A stretch of DNA of 60,000 nt from Enterobacteriaceae bacterium UBA2655 (GCA_002359495.1 DENB01000017.1:1-60000), one strand, 5' to 3'; positions 49,478 through 59,575 are shown, counted from the first letter of the stretch. Numbers and translations: made by a program. Notes: generated by a model not told the origin, from the letters alone.

Positions 49478-51388
49478 TTACTGAACCTCGTCCGCCCGAA
49501 TGAATTGCACCGCCCGGGCTAAATCGCGCGTGCGCGGCGTGGGCGGCAGGCTATTGAGAAATAACGCGCCGTAAGGGCGGGAAACCAGCCGCTGGTCGCA
49601 AATCACCAGCACGCCGCGATCGTCGACATCGCGGATCAGACGGCCAACGCCCTGTTTCAGCGTGATCACCGCATCCGGCAGCTGAACGTCGGTAAAAGGA
49701 TCCCCGCCGCGCAGACGGCAATCTTCCATACGCGCCTTCAGCAGCGGATCTTCCGGCGAGGTAAACGGCAGTTTATCGATAATAACCAGCGAGAGCGCAT
49801 CGCCGCGTACGTCGACCCCTTCCCAAAAACTACTGGTGGCGACCAGCAGCGCGTTACCCGCCTCGATAAACCGCTTCAGCAACTGCCCTTTGCTGGTTTC
49901 GCCCTGGAGCAGCACCGGAAGCGTCATCGACGCGCGGAACTCCGCCGCCAGTTCGCGCATCATCAAATGCGAGGTGCAAAGAAAAAAGCAGCGTCCTTTG
50001 TTGGCTTCGATCAGCGGTTTCATCATGCGCGCCAGCTGACGCGCGCCGCCTGGCCGGTTCGGCTCCGGCAGATTGCGCGGCACGCAGAGCAACGCCTGCT
50101 GCGCATAATCGAACGGGCTGTTGAGGATCAGGCTTTTCGCCTGGCTGACGCCCAGCCGCTCGGCGAAATGGCCCATCTGCTCGTTCACCGCCAGGGTGGC
50201 GGAAGTAAAGACCCAGGCGGCTTTGCGGTTGTCCATCACCTCGCGAAAACGTTCGGCGACCGACAGCGGCGTCAGCGCCAGGGTAAAATGCCGCGCGCTG
50301 CACTCATACCAGTAGCTGTAGCCCGGCTCATCGATCGCCCGCAGTCGTTTCAGGCGGCTGCGGTAAAGCGCCGCGCGCTCAAAGGCGGCGTCCAGCAGCG
50401 CTGAACGTCCCAGGGAAAGCTTGATGACGTCGTGACAAAGCTCCAGCGCATCGTCCAGCAAGGTCAGCATGCGCAGGATATTCGCATCGCTCAGCAAATC
50501 GCGCAGGTTGCCGCGGAATCCTGGCTCCCCGAGCGACAGCCGGAAGTCCTGCGCGCTTTGCGCCAGACGGTCGGCCGACTTTTGCAGCTGCTGAACGTCG
50601 CGCGCTTCGGTTCGGTAAGCGATAATGATATCCTTCGCCAGATCCTGCAGCTGGCGGCTGGAGAGTTGCTGGCCGAAATACTGGCTGGCGATGTCGGGAA
50701 TTTGATGCGCTTCGTCGAAAATCATGACCTCTGCTTCCGGAATCAGCTCGGCGAAACCGCTCTCTTTCACTACCAAATCGGCGAGGAACAGATGATGGTT
50801 AACCACCACCACATCCGCATCCATCGCCCGTTTGCGCGCCTTAACCACAAAGCAATCTTTATACAACGGACAGTCGCTGCCGAGACAGTTGTCGTTGGTG
50901 CTGGTGACCATCGGCCAGATCGGGCTGTCTTCCGCCACGCCGCCGCAGCCGCTGATGTCGCCGTCAACGGTTTCCGACGACCAGCCGCGCAGGGTAACGA
51001 GATCGCCCAGCGCCTGGGCGCTCAGTTCGCCGCCCGCCATAGTTTGCTGTTCCATCCGCTCAAGACAAAGGTAGTTAGAACGTCCTTTCAGCAAGGCGGT
51101 TTTGCCGCTGAACTTCAGGGCGCGGGCGATAGTCGGCAGATCGCGACTGTAGAGCTGATCCTGCAACGCTTTCGAGCCGGTTGAAATGATCACTTTCTTT
51201 TTGGCCCGCAAGGCCGGCGCGAGATAGGCGTAGGTTTTCCCCGTGCCGGTTCCGGCTTCCACCACCAGCTCGCCGCCCTCTTTGACCGCCTGCGCTACCG
51301 CGGCGGCCATCTCCTGCTGCGCCGCGCGCGGTCTGAAACCCGGAATAGCCTGCGCCAGCGCGCCATCTGTTGCAAAATCGTCCGCCAC
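49478..51388 (-). CDS. yoaA: DinG-family helicase YoaA
   Basis: XPD/Rad3-like ATP-dependent DNA helicase implicated in E. coli in tolerance to replication-blocking damage together with HolC. In 636 residues: Walker A G-T-G-T-G-K-T (Lys51), the Fe-S cluster cysteines Cys108, Cys168, Cys173 and Cys179, and the D-E-A-H box at 225-228. Motif VI (Q-G-V-G-R-L-I-R) is near the C-terminus. GTG start with AGAGGAA upstream. Divergent from yoaB. Confidence 0.95.
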   Translation of the reverse strand: MADDFATDGALAQAIPGFRPRAAQQEMAAAVAQAVKEGGELVVEAGTGTGKTYAYLAPALRAKKKVIISTGSKALQDQLYSRDLPTIARALKFSGKTALLKGRSNYLCLERMEQQTMAGGELSAQALGDLVTLRGWSSETVDGDISGCGGVAEDSPIWPMVTSTNDNCLGSDCPLYKDCFVVKARKRAMDADVVVVNHHLFLADLVVKESGFAELIPEAEVMIFDEAHQIPDIASQYFGQQLSSRQLQDLAKDIIIAYRTEARDVQQLQKSADRLAQSAQDFRLSLGEPGFRGNLRDLLSDANILRMLTLLDDALELCHDVIKLSLGRSALLDAAFERAALYRSRLKRLRAIDEPGYSYWYECSARHFTLALTPLSVAERFREVMDNRKAAWVFTSATLAVNEQMGHFAERLGVSQAKSLILNSPFDYAQQALLCVPRNLPEPNRPGGARQLARMMKPLIEANKGRCFFLCTSHLMMRELAAEFRASMTLPVLLQGETSKGQLLKRFIEAGNALLVATSSFWEGVDVRGDALSLVIIDKLPFTSPEDPLLKARMEDCRLRGGDPFTDVQLPDAVITLKQGVGRLIRDVDDRGVLVICDQRLVSRPYGALFLNSLPPTPRTRDLARAVQFIRADEVQ

Positions 51389-51502
51389 ACTTCCTCTCTC
51401 AACCCGGCAAAAACACTGTAATTATGTCAGTATTCCGCAACAGATGACAGCCCGGCCGCAGATGTGCCAGGCTATCGCGCATGTCGCAATAAGGAGAAAC
51501 AG

Positions 51503-51847
51503 ATGACAATTCAACGAATCGATCCCGAACACCGTATGTCTGAAGCCGTGATCCATAACGGTACGGTCTATTACACCAGCGTGCCGGAGAATCTCGACGA
51601 AGATGCGGAAGCGCAAACCGCCAATGCACTGGCGGTTATTGATGCATTGCTGACCCGGGTGGGTTCGGACAAGAGCAAAATCCTCGACGCCACGATTTTC
51701 CTGGTCGATAAAGCGGACTTTCCCGCTATGAATCGCGCCTGGGACGCCTGGGTTTCGCCGGATAACGCGCCGGTGCGCTGCACGGTGCAGGCCGGGCTGA
51801 TGAATCCAAAATACAAAGTTGAGATTAAAATTATCGCAGCGCTATGA
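51503..51847 (+). CDS. yoaB: RidA-family protein YoaB
   Basis: Member of the RidA/YjgF family of small enamine/imine deaminase-like proteins; the specific role of YoaB is unknown. 114 residues with the family Arg-Cys-Thr-Val-Gln-Ala signature near the C-terminus. AAGGAG (51491-51496) is well placed before the ATG at 51503; the open frame from 51464 upstream is not supported. Divergent from yoaA as in E. coli. Confidence 0.93.
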   Translation: MTIQRIDPEHRMSEAVIHNGTVYYTSVPENLDEDAEAQTANALAVIDALLTRVGSDKSKILDATIFLVDKADFPAMNRAWDAWVSPDNAPVRCTVQAGLMNPKYKVEIKIIAAL

Positions 51848-51861
51848 TCCCGGCGGGCGCG

Positions 51862-52044
51862 CTACCCTTCATCTTCGTCTTCAAAGCGCGCTCGAATCTG
51901 TTCACCCTGGTGATTCTGGCGGATCTCCTGCGCGACCTGCGCGATCGCCTGGCCGCTGGACATGCCCGCCGCCATCAGCTCCTGGATGCGCTCTACTGCC
52001 TGCTGCTGCTGTTCATGAGAAAGCGCGGGTAGACCTGTAAACAT
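51862..52044 (-). CDS. yoaH: YoaH (UPF0181)
   Basis: A 60-residue helical acidic protein of unknown function, same family as E. coli YoaH (59 residues). It has the conserved F-x-G-L-P-x-L-S-H-E-Q-Q-Q-x-A-V-E-R-I core and an acidic tail. AGGAGAG precedes the ATG. Convergent with yoaB and divergent from pabB. Confidence 0.9.
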   Translation of the reverse strand: MFTGLPALSHEQQQQAVERIQELMAAGMSSGQAIAQVAQEIRQNHQGEQIRARFEDEDEG

Positions 52045-52155
52045 ATATCTCTCCTGAAATGACGAAGGGGTATTATTTCATGGGGAACAAACAGGTGCCA
52101 GCATCAAAAAATTATGGCAGGCTAGCTTCCCTGATTTTTCTCTGCCACTTCCTTC

Positions 52156-53511
52156 ATGATCCCAGAAAAAATTTGCTTAGCCTATACGCCTGATGCGCTG
52201 ACGCAGCGTTTTTCCCGCCTGGCCCACCTTCCCTGGGCGATGCTGCTCTCTTCGGGCGACGCTGAACATGCCGATAATCGTTTCGACATTCTTAGCGCCG
52301 ATCCCCGCGTCACGCTGGTGACGCGCGGCGCCGAAACCGAGATCGCCTGCGCGGGCGCCGTCGCCCTCTCCTCTGAGGATCCGCTGACGCTGGTGCAAGA
52401 GGCTTGCGCGGCATTGGGCGTCGAGCCGGAGAGCGATGGCGATCTGCCCTTTCAGGGCGGCGCGCTCGGTCTGTTTGGCTACGACCTGGGACGTCGTTTC
52501 GAGCACCTGCCGGAAATTGCCGAGGCCGATCTGCGCACGCCGGATATGGCCGTGGGCATTTTCGACTGGGCGCTGATCGCCGATCATCATCTGAAACGTT
52601 TGACGCTGGTGGCGTTAAGCGACGCGCGCGCCCGGCTCGCCTGGCTGGAGAGCTGGCCGGAACCGCAGCCGACGCCTTTTACCTTAACCACAGCGTGGCG
52701 CTCCAATCTCAGCTATGAGGCCTATGCGGCGCGTTTCGCCGCGGTGCAGGCTTACATTCAGGCTGGCGACTGTTATCAGGTCAATCTCGCTCAGCGTTTC
52801 CAGGCGGGCTATCGCGGCGACGAATGGCAGGCGTTTTGTCGGCTGAACGCGGCGAACCGGGCGCCGTTCAGCGCTTTTTTGCGCCTGCACGGCAGCGCGA
52901 TCCTCAGCCTTTCCCCGGAGCGCTTCCTGAAGCTGGAGGATGGCGTCATCGAAACGCGCCCGATTAAAGGAACGCTGCCGCGCCTCGATGACGTCCAGGC
53001 GGACCGTCTGCAGGCGCAGAAGCTGGCCGCGTCGTTGAAAGATCGCGCGGAAAACCTGATGATTGTCGATCTCATGCGCAACGATATCGGCCGCGTCGCC
53101 GCCCCCGGCTCGGTCTCGGTGCCGGAACTGTTTGTGGTCGAGCCGTTTCCCGCCGTGCACCACCTGGTCAGCACGGTTCATGCCCGGCTGCAGGCGGGGC
53201 TGCGGGCGACGGATCTGCTGCGCGCCTGTTTTCCCGGTGGTTCGATCACCGGCGCGCCGAAAATTCGCGCTATGGAGATTATCGACGAACTGGAGCCACA
53301 TCGCCGCAATGCCTGGTGCGGCAGCATCGGCTATCTCAGCCTGTGCGGCCGTATGGATACCAGTATTACCATCCGCACGCTCATCGCGGAGAATCAGCAG
53401 CTCTACTGCGCGGCCGGCGGCGGTTTGGTGGCGGACAGCGATGCAGAAGCGGAATACCAGGAAACGTTGCATAAGCTCAACCGTATTCTTCCCTGTCTGA
53501 CCGGAGCATGA
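52156..53511 (+). CDS. pabB: Aminodeoxychorismate synthase component I
   Basis: Converts chorismate with ammonia from PabA to 4-amino-4-deoxychorismate in folate synthesis. The 451-residue chorismate-binding enzyme has Lys271 in P-I-K-G-T, corresponding to the active-site Lys of E. coli PabB, and the [10 protein letters not shown] motif. No clear ribosome-binding site precedes the ATG. nudL begins 1 bp after its stop, so the two are co-transcribed. Confidence 0.95.
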   Translation: MIPEKICLAYTPDALTQRFSRLAHLPWAMLLSSGDAEHADNRFDILSADPRVTLVTRGAETEIACAGAVALSSEDPLTLVQEACAALGVEPESDGDLPFQGGALGLFGYDLGRRFEHLPEIAEADLRTPDMAVGIFDWALIADHHLKRLTLVALSDARARLAWLESWPEPQPTPFTLTTAWRSNLSYEAYAARFAAVQAYIQAGDCYQVNLAQRFQAGYRGDEWQAFCRLNAANRAPFSAFLRLHGSAILSLSPERFLKLEDGVIETRPIKGTLPRLDDVQADRLQAQKLAASLKDRAENLMIVDLMRNDIGRVAAPGSVSVPELFVVEPFPAVHHLVSTVHARLQAGLRATDLLRACFPGGSITGAPKIRAMEIIDELEPHRRNAWCGSIGYLSLCGRMDTSITIRTLIAENQQLYCAAGGGLVADSDAEAEYQETLHKLNRILPCLTGA

Positions 53512-53512
53512 C

Positions 53513-54091
53513 GTGACGCCTCCCGCCTTAACGTTGGATCACTTTCTCAGCCGTTTTGTGCTGCAAATCCCCGTCGCCGACGCGCCGGCGTCGCCTCCCG
53601 GACGCCGAGCCGCGGTGCTGGTGCCGCTGATCGAACGGGAAACGCCCGGCCTGCTGCTGACGCGCCGCGCCGCACACCTGCGAAAACATGCCGGGCAGGT
53701 CGCCTTTCCCGGCGGCATGCAGGATGCCACGGACGCCTCGCTTATCGCCACCGCGCTGCGGGAGGCGGAAGAGGAAGTAGGCATCAGCGCCGATCGGGTG
53801 CGCGTTATCGGATCGCTGCCTGCCGTCACCAGTAGCACCGGCTTTCAGGTTACGCCGGTGATCGGCATCATTCCCGCCGATCTGCCGTTGCGCCTTAACC
53901 CTGACGAGGTGGAAAGCGCCTTTGAAATGCCGCTGGCAGAGGCGTTGCGCCTGAGCCGCTATTCATCGCTGGATGTACACCGGCGCGGTATCACACATCA
54001 GGTATGGTTATCCTGGTATCAGGATTACTTTGTCTGGGGCATGACGGCAGACATTATTCGGGCGCTCGGTCATCAAATCGCTCCAGTCTGA
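53513..54091 (+). CDS. nudL: Nudix hydrolase NudL
   Basis: Nudix-family pyrophosphohydrolase of the CoA-type (YeaB/NudL) subgroup, predicted to act on CoA derivatives. 192 residues with the Nudix box from Gly67 to about Ile91 (R-E-A-E-E-E-V-G-I). GTG start directly after the pabB stop, indicating coupled translation. A terminator follows. Confidence 0.92.
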   Translation: MTPPALTLDHFLSRFVLQIPVADAPASPPGRRAAVLVPLIERETPGLLLTRRAAHLRKHAGQVAFPGGMQDATDASLIATALREAEEEVGISADRVRVIGSLPAVTSSTGFQVTPVIGIIPADLPLRLNPDEVESAFEMPLAEALRLSRYSSLDVHRRGITHQVWLSWYQDYFVWGMTADIIRALGHQIAPV

Positions 54092-54092
54092 A

Positions 54093-54126
54093 AAAAGATC
54101 GGCGCAGACTCCCTATCCGATCTTTT
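54093..54126 (+). terminator. pabB-nudL terminator
   Basis: AAAAGATCGG (54093-54102) / CCGATCTTTT (54117-54126), a 10-bp stem with a 14-nt loop, starting at the nudL stop and followed by T-rich sequence. Confidence 0.85.
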
Positions 54127-54318
54127 CCTTATAACAGACGGCTTGCGCAGGCTGCCGTCTCCCTCTCATTTTAAATAGCGCCGGTATGATAAATTCTGTT
54201 GAATGCGATTAGTTTTTTTCATGTGAAAAAGCGGTTTTTTCTCTGTGTGTCCGTTTACTATTAGCGCCATTGCCGCCCTAGCGGCAGTACAAAAATAATA
54301 TTGTGAGGAGTGTCATTT
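54127..54318 (+). promoter_or_regulatory. sdaA upstream region
   Basis: Contains a TGCCGC/GCGGCA hairpin (54271-54286) and GAGGAG (54305-54310) ahead of the sdaA GTG start. In E. coli sdaA is activated by Lrp and leucine. I could not identify a definite operator. Confidence 0.4.
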
Positions 54319-55683
54319 GTGATTAGCGTTTTCGACATGTTCAAAGTGGGTATCGGTCCATCGAGCTCCCATACTGTCGGCCCGATGAAAGCGGGCAAAC
54401 AGTTCGTTGACATGCTGACTGAACAGGGAAAAGTACAGGACGTTACACGGATTGCCGTCGATGTTTACGGTTCGCTCTCCCTGACCGGCAAAGGTCACCA
54501 TACCGATATCGCCATTATTATGGGGCTGGCAGGCGCATCGCCTGACACGGTCGATATCGATGCTATTCCCGCCTTCTTTAAAGATGTCGAGCAGCGCCAA
54601 CGTCTGCCAATCGCCAACGGCGCGCATGAAGTCGACTTTCCGCGCGAGGGCGGCATGGTTTTCCGCAGCGAAAACCTTTCTCTGCATGAGAACGGCATGC
54701 GCCTTTCCGCCTGGAACGGCGAACAGCTTGTGCTGAGTAAAACCTACTATTCCATCGGCGGCGGCTTTATCGTCGATGAAGAGCATTTCGGTCAGTCGAC
54801 GTTAGATGAAGTCAGCGTGCCTTGGCCTTTCCATTCCGCAAAAGAGCTGCTGGCCCACTGCCACGAAACCGGCCTTTCCCTTTCCGGACTGGTGATGAAA
54901 AACGAGCTGGCGCTGCATTCCCGTCAGGAGATCGAAGACTATTTCGGGCACGTCTGGCAAACCATGCTGGCCTGCATCGACCGCGGCCTGAATACCGAAG
55001 GCGTGCTGCCCGGTCCGCTGCGCGTGCCGCGTCGCGCCGCGTCGCTGCGCCGTCTGCTGGTCTCTTCGTCCAAGCATTCCAACGATCCCATGAACGTTAT
55101 CGACTGGGTAAACATGTTCGCGCTGGCCGTTAACGAGGAGAACGCGGCGGGCGGGCGCGTGGTGACGGCGCCGACTAACGGCGCCTGCGGCATCGTGCCG
55201 GCGGTGCTGGCCTATTACGATCACTTTATCGAAAAGGTGACGCCCGATATTTTCATCCGTTACTTCCTCGCCTCCGGCGCGATCGGCGTGCTGTATAAAA
55301 TGAACGCCTCTATTTCCGGCGCGGAAGTCGGCTGTCAGGGCGAAGTCGGCGTGGCCTGTTCCATGGCGGCGGCGGGTCTTGCTGAGCTGTTGGGCGGCAG
55401 CCCGGAACAGGTTTGCGTGGCGGCGGAAATCGGCATGGAGCATAACCTCGGTCTGACCTGCGATCCGGTCGCCGGCCAGGTGCAGGTTCCCTGCATTGAA
55501 CGCAACGCTATCGCCTCGGTGAAAGCGATCAACTCGGCGCGCATGGCGCTGCGCCGCACTAGCGAGCCGCGCGTGTCGCTGGATAAAGTGATCGAAACCA
55601 TGTACGAGACCGGCAAGGATATGAACGCCAAATATCGCGAAACCTCGCGCGGCGGACTGGCAATTAAAGTACAGTGCGATTAG
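54319..55683 (+). CDS. sdaA: L-serine dehydratase 1
   Basis: Fe-S-dependent deaminase converting L-serine to pyruvate and ammonia. 454 residues, exactly the E. coli SdaA length, with the N-terminal beta domain (G-P-S-S-S-H-T-V-G) and the C-terminal alpha domain whose Cys residues (G-C-Q-G, T-C-D-P, P-C-I-E) ligate the 4Fe-4S cluster. The ORF opens at 54310. The GTG at 54319 has GAGGAG 8 nt upstream and corresponds to the E. coli start. Confidence 0.95.
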   Translation: MISVFDMFKVGIGPSSSHTVGPMKAGKQFVDMLTEQGKVQDVTRIAVDVYGSLSLTGKGHHTDIAIIMGLAGASPDTVDIDAIPAFFKDVEQRQRLPIANGAHEVDFPREGGMVFRSENLSLHENGMRLSAWNGEQLVLSKTYYSIGGGFIVDEEHFGQSTLDEVSVPWPFHSAKELLAHCHETGLSLSGLVMKNELALHSRQEIEDYFGHVWQTMLACIDRGLNTEGVLPGPLRVPRRAASLRRLLVSSSKHSNDPMNVIDWVNMFALAVNEENAAGGRVVTAPTNGACGIVPAVLAYYDHFIEKVTPDIFIRYFLASGAIGVLYKMNASISGAEVGCQGEVGVACSMAAAGLAELLGGSPEQVCVAAEIGMEHNLGLTCDPVAGQVQVPCIERNAIASVKAINSARMALRRTSEPRVSLDKVIETMYETGKDMNAKYRETSRGGLAIKVQCD

Positions 55684-55693
55684 TGACAATGTC

Positions 55694-55720
55694 ACAGGAT
55701 GTCGCTCCTGTCTGATTTTT
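55694..55720 (+). terminator. sdaA terminator
   Basis: ACAGGA (55694-55699) / TCCTGT (55706-55711) with a 6-nt loop, then CTGATTTTT. A modest Rho-independent terminator 10 bp after sdaA. Confidence 0.65.
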
Positions 55721-55787
55721 GTTCAAACGGAGCAAAAACCCCATCCGATGCTATCCCCATTGCGCTGAAATCGGTAGAGTAAATTTC

Positions 55788-55833
55788 CGCGCGGCTGAAT
55801 CCTGGCCGCGCGCTGATCAGAACCGCTTTTTTT
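55788..55833 (+). promoter_or_regulatory. GC-rich leader hairpin of the CSS-EAL gene
   Basis: CGCGCGGC (55788-55795) / GCCGCGCG (55805-55812) with a 9-nt loop, then 14 nt before T7 (55827-55833). It lies about 90-130 nt upstream of the phosphodiesterase start. It could be an attenuator or a protein site; the distance to the T tract is long for a classical terminator. Confidence 0.4.
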
Positions 55834-55921
55834 CACAGACACCGCTAAACCTGGCTCGTGTGATGCCGATAACAAACCCGTTAGATTGGCTCTTATATTT
55901 GTTCCTGGAAGGTGGTTACTG

Positions 55922-57484
55922 ATGCAAATGGCCCAGCAATTTGTTGGACAGTTTCGCCGAAAGCGTTTGCTTATTGCGTTGGTGATTGCCGCACTGGTTT
56001 TAATCCTCACCCTCGCCTTTCGTTTTATTGAAGAAAAGTCGCGCATTGAGCAACAATCGCTGGATTTTGCCGACAGTGCAATACAGCGTTTCGACCGCAT
56101 GTTCTCTCCGCTGGACGTGTCGGCGAACAACATGCTTGGACTGGTGGGCTTACCCTGCCAGGAAATTCGCTTTCCGTTAATTGAAAAAATCTCCGCGCTG
56201 CAGACGGTGCGTGCCGTATTGCTGATCGATAATGACAAACTTTACTGCTCCAGCATCTATGGCGAGCGCGCGATCCCCTTTAGCCAGAGTTACCCGGAGC
56301 TGGCGATTTTTAATCAGCGCATGCTGCTGACTACGGATAACTATCTGCTGAAAGGTTCGCCGGTGCTGCTGCTCTGGACGCCCAAAAGCCTGGATAATCG
56401 CTCCGGCATTTTGCAAGTCATCAATATCGAACTTATGAGCAATTACCTGCTGGAGCCGCAGCTGCCTTGGGTTGAGCGCGCCATTTTCAACGTTGGCGGC
56501 GAGAGCCTGGAGTATGGCAATCCGCTGATTGAAGTCACCCACCCGTCCGAAGACGAGGTCAGCTACAATCAGGCGTCGCTGCGTTACCCCTTTACCATTA
56601 CGCTATACGGCCCTTCTCCGGCGCGGCTGGCGTTGTCGACGCTGCCGTCGCAGCTGCCGCTGGCGGTGCTGTTGAGCCTGCTGATGGGCTATATAGTCTG
56701 GACGGCGACGGCTAACCGCATGAGTCTCTCCTGGCAGATCAGTTACGGCATCAGCGCAAATGAATTTATGGTCTATTGCCAGCCGTTAATTAACGCCAAA
56801 AGTGGCCAGTGCGACGGCATAGAACTGCTGCTGCGCTGGCACAACCCGCGCCAGGGCTGGATCTCACCCGACGTATTTATTCCGTTGGCGGAGCGTCAGA
56901 ACCTGATTGCGCCGCTGACGCGCTTCGTGATCGCCAAAGCGGTTCAGCACCTGCCCAGCCTGCCGCGCTGCGCCTCGTTTCATATCGCCATCAATGTGGC
57001 AGCCAGTCATTTTCACGATCGGGCGATTGTGGAAGATTTACAGCGTATCTGGTGGCCGGCCAACCCTCAGCCCGGGCTGGTTGTCGAGCTTACGGAGCGC
57101 GACGCGCTGCCGATTATCGATCAGACGGTGGTCGGCCAGCTGCATGATATCGGCGTGCGCCTCGCCATCGACGATTTTGGCACCGGACACAGCTCGCTCT
57201 CCTATCTGAAAGATTTACAGCCGGACGTGCTGAAAATCGACAAGATTTTTACCGCGGCAATCGGCACAGACGCGATTAACGCCACGGTCACGGATATGGT
57301 GATTTCACTGGCGCAACGCCTGAATATCAGTCTGGTGGCGGAAGGCGTGGAGACGGCGGAACAGGCGGAGTACCTGTGTCAGCGCGGCGTCGATCATCTG
57401 CAGGGCTATTTCTACGCCCGTCCGATGCCGATTGAAGATTTTCCCGCCTGGCTGCAGCAGCATCAGGCCGAAAAAGAGGCGTAA
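55922..57484 (+). CDS. pdeD: CSS-motif EAL cyclic-di-GMP phosphodiesterase (YoaD/PdeD)
   Basis: Inner-membrane enzyme hydrolysing c-di-GMP to pGpG. 520 residues: one N-terminal membrane helix (about 15-35), a periplasmic CSS domain (about 40-240, with L-Y-C-S-S and a further Cys in L-P-C-Q-E), a second helix (about 245-265) and a C-terminal EAL domain. The EAL signature reads E-L-L-L-R-W with the metal Glu kept; N-V-A-A-S, V-E-L-T-E, D-D-F-G-T-G, K-I-D-K and A-E-G-V-E-T are all present, so it should be active. Start: ATG 55922 with GGAAGGTGG upstream, not 55886. Confidence 0.92.
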   Translation: MQMAQQFVGQFRRKRLLIALVIAALVLILTLAFRFIEEKSRIEQQSLDFADSAIQRFDRMFSPLDVSANNMLGLVGLPCQEIRFPLIEKISALQTVRAVLLIDNDKLYCSSIYGERAIPFSQSYPELAIFNQRMLLTTDNYLLKGSPVLLLWTPKSLDNRSGILQVINIELMSNYLLEPQLPWVERAIFNVGGESLEYGNPLIEVTHPSEDEVSYNQASLRYPFTITLYGPSPARLALSTLPSQLPLAVLLSLLMGYIVWTATANRMSLSWQISYGISANEFMVYCQPLINAKSGQCDGIELLLRWHNPRQGWISPDVFIPLAERQNLIAPLTRFVIAKAVQHLPSLPRCASFHIAINVAASHFHDRAIVEDLQRIWWPANPQPGLVVELTERDALPIIDQTVVGQLHDIGVRLAIDDFGTGHSSLSYLKDLQPDVLKIDKIFTAAIGTDAINATVTDMVISLAQRLNISLVAEGVETAEQAEYLCQRGVDHLQGYFYARPMPIEDFPAWLQQHQAEKEA

Positions 57485-57510
57485 AAAACGGCGCCGCAGC
57501 GCCGTATTCT

Positions 57511-59073
57511 TTACTCGTGTTCTTCCTCATCGTGCGGTTTATCTTTCGTCACCCGCGCCAGATCGACCCGATAGTCGGTGGCTTCGATAATCTGAAAGTG
57601 AAGCGGCGGCAGATCGATGACCTCTCCCGGCTGCGGCAGCTGCCCTTTCTGAGCAATCAGCAGACCCGCCAGCGAAGCGTGATCGTCTTCAGGTTTTACC
57701 AGCTCGTGAAAATCTAACAGCTGTTGCAGCGAATGCAGATCGGTACCGCCTTTAACCAGCCAGCCATCTCCGTCGACGACGATATCCGGCGTTTCATCTT
57801 CGTCCGGGAACTCGCCGGCGATCGCTTCCAGTACGTCCAGCGGCGTAATCAATCCCTGCACCACGCCGAATTCGTTGGTGACAATAACGAAGCTGCCTTT
57901 CGCGCGGCGCAGCACGCCCAGCAGGTTAATCGGATCCAGCGTCTCAGGTACGATAATCGGCGGCGAAGCGGCGGCAAAGGTCGCGACGTCCATGCCATGA
58001 TCCAGTGCCACCAGCAGCTCTTTGGCTCGCACCACGCCGATAATTTCGTCCAGCTCGCCGCGGCAGACCGGAAACAGGCTGTGCGGCGTATCCAGCAGCT
58101 GAATGCGCACTTCGTCCAGCGGGCGCGCCACGTCGACCCAGGAGATGTCGCCGCGCGGCGTCATGATGCTGCGAATAGAGCGCGACGCCAGCGTCAGCAC
58201 GCCATTGATCATATAGCGCTCTTCATCCTTAAAGGTTTCCTGCGGCATCGCTTCCGCCAGAGCCGCCTCTTCCGTATTCGCCTGCTGTTTGCGCTGGCGT
58301 CCTCCCATCAGACGCAGGATCGCTTCTGCGGTGCGTTCGCGCATCGGGCGGTGCGCCTGATGGCGAATAAAGTTGCGCCGCGCAATCTGGTTAAACAGCT
58401 CAATCAGGATCGAGAAGCCGATCGCCGCATAGAGGTAGCCTTTGGGAATATGGAAACCGAAACCTTCAGCCAGCAGGCTCAGGCCTATCATCAGCAGGAA
58501 GCTGAGGCAGAGCACCACCACGGTTGGATGCGCATTGACGAAGCGCGTCAGTGGTTTTGAGGCCAGCAGCATGATGCCCATCGCGATCACGACCGCCGTC
58601 ATCATTACCGGCAGATGGTTCACCATCCCCACCGCAGTGATCACGGCGTCCAGCGAGAACACCGCGTCCAGTACCACAATCTGAATGACGACCGCCCAAA
58701 AACTGGCGTAGCTCCGGTTGCCCTGATGTTCCAGATGGCGGTTTTCAAGCCGCTCATGCAGTTCCATCGTCGCTTTGAACAGCAGAAATACCCCGCCCAC
58801 CAGCAGGATCAAATCACGCCCGGAAAAGCTGAAATCGCCTACGCTAAATAAAGGCCGCGTCAGCGTGACCATCCAGGAGATCAGCGACAGCAGCCCCAAA
58901 CGCATTATCAGAGCCAGCGAAAGGCCGATAAGGCGCGCTTTATCGCGCTGTTTGGGGGGCAATTTATCCGCAAGGATAGCGATAAAGACCAAGTTATCGA
59001 TGCCCAGTACGATTTCAAGCACAACGAGCGTTAACAGTCCCGCCCAGATGGAAGGATCGAAAAGGAATTCCAT
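57511..59073 (-). CDS. yoaE: YoaE, TerC/CBS-domain membrane protein
   Basis: Predicted inner-membrane transporter-like protein of unknown substrate; TerC proteins are linked to manganese or other metal handling. 520 residues (E. coli 518): about seven membrane helices with the TerC motifs [10 protein letters not shown] and [12 protein letters not shown], two CBS domains (about 300-420), and a C-terminal CorC/HlyC-type domain. Convergent with the phosphodiesterase gene, and preceded by a long structured leader. Confidence 0.93.
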   Translation of the reverse strand: MEFLFDPSIWAGLLTLVVLEIVLGIDNLVFIAILADKLPPKQRDKARLIGLSLALIMRLGLLSLISWMVTLTRPLFSVGDFSFSGRDLILLVGGVFLLFKATMELHERLENRHLEHQGNRSYASFWAVVIQIVVLDAVFSLDAVITAVGMVNHLPVMMTAVVIAMGIMLLASKPLTRFVNAHPTVVVLCLSFLLMIGLSLLAEGFGFHIPKGYLYAAIGFSILIELFNQIARRNFIRHQAHRPMRERTAEAILRLMGGRQRKQQANTEEAALAEAMPQETFKDEERYMINGVLTLASRSIRSIMTPRGDISWVDVARPLDEVRIQLLDTPHSLFPVCRGELDEIIGVVRAKELLVALDHGMDVATFAAASPPIIVPETLDPINLLGVLRRAKGSFVIVTNEFGVVQGLITPLDVLEAIAGEFPDEDETPDIVVDGDGWLVKGGTDLHSLQQLLDFHELVKPEDDHASLAGLLIAQKGQLPQPGEVIDLPPLHFQIIEATDYRVDLARVTKDKPHDEEEHE

Positions 59074-59575
59074 TAATGGCTCCTCAGCAAGCTACGGATA
59101 GCATGATGCCCGATCAGAGCATAAGGTTCTGATGACAGGACAAGCGAAGCGGAATACAAAACGCAGAGAGGCGTAAAGGCACGCGCCGGCTGGCGCAGAG
59201 AGCAGGTAAAGCGACGTCGGTGACGATCCATAAGGTGGGCTGAAGCCCGTTACTCCTGAGTAATAAACAGAAGGTTACTCTATCAGTTACATCAGGGGCG
59301 TCAAAAAATTTTCTTACATTTACAAACAGTTTAGCGAGTCGGTTGATTCAGGCGTTGCGGCAAATTGCCTGCGTTATGGCTTAATTACAGAGCGCATCAC
59401 ATAAATAAATTTTTTACTTACTAAAATAAGTCTCAACTTTTCTCCTTTTAGCTGTCGACTAGTGACATTCTCAGGCGTTTGCGCTTTGTGAAGAAGATAA
59501 GCAGGTGCGGCAATAACACTATCTCACCGCTCTTAAGCAGCGCATTAAGATCGTTAATACAATCGGAGGTAGCAG
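59074..59575. promoter_or_regulatory. yoaE/manX divergent region
   Basis: A 502-bp gap. On the minus strand TTGACG (as CGTCAA, 59299-59304) and TAGAGT (as ACTCTA, 59277-59282) are 16 bp apart, giving yoaE a leader of about 195 nt. On the + side the DNA before manX is AT-rich, with a single CRP-like half-site (ATCACA near 59395). GGAGG (59565-59569) lies 6 nt before the manX GTG. In E. coli manXYZ is controlled by CRP, Mlc and the sRNA SgrS; I could not confirm the operators here. Confidence 0.5.
59160..59275 (-). promoter_or_regulatory. Candidate yybP-ykoY-like riboswitch in yoaE leader
   Basis: Read on the minus strand, the leader begins with TTACTC-AG-GAGTAA (so it contains GGAGTAAC, 59249-59256), then a GGGCT/AGCCC hairpin and GGATCGTCA (59221-59229). 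GGGGAGTAG and ATCGTCA are hallmarks of the manganese-sensing yybP-ykoY RNA upstream of the TerC gene alx, as I recall it. The third block (GCAAGACC-like) is not evident, so this is only a candidate. Confidence 0.35.

Noticed and set aside
54802..55695. 297-codon frame antisense to sdaA
   Set aside because: Shadow of a highly conserved gene with no independent evidence.
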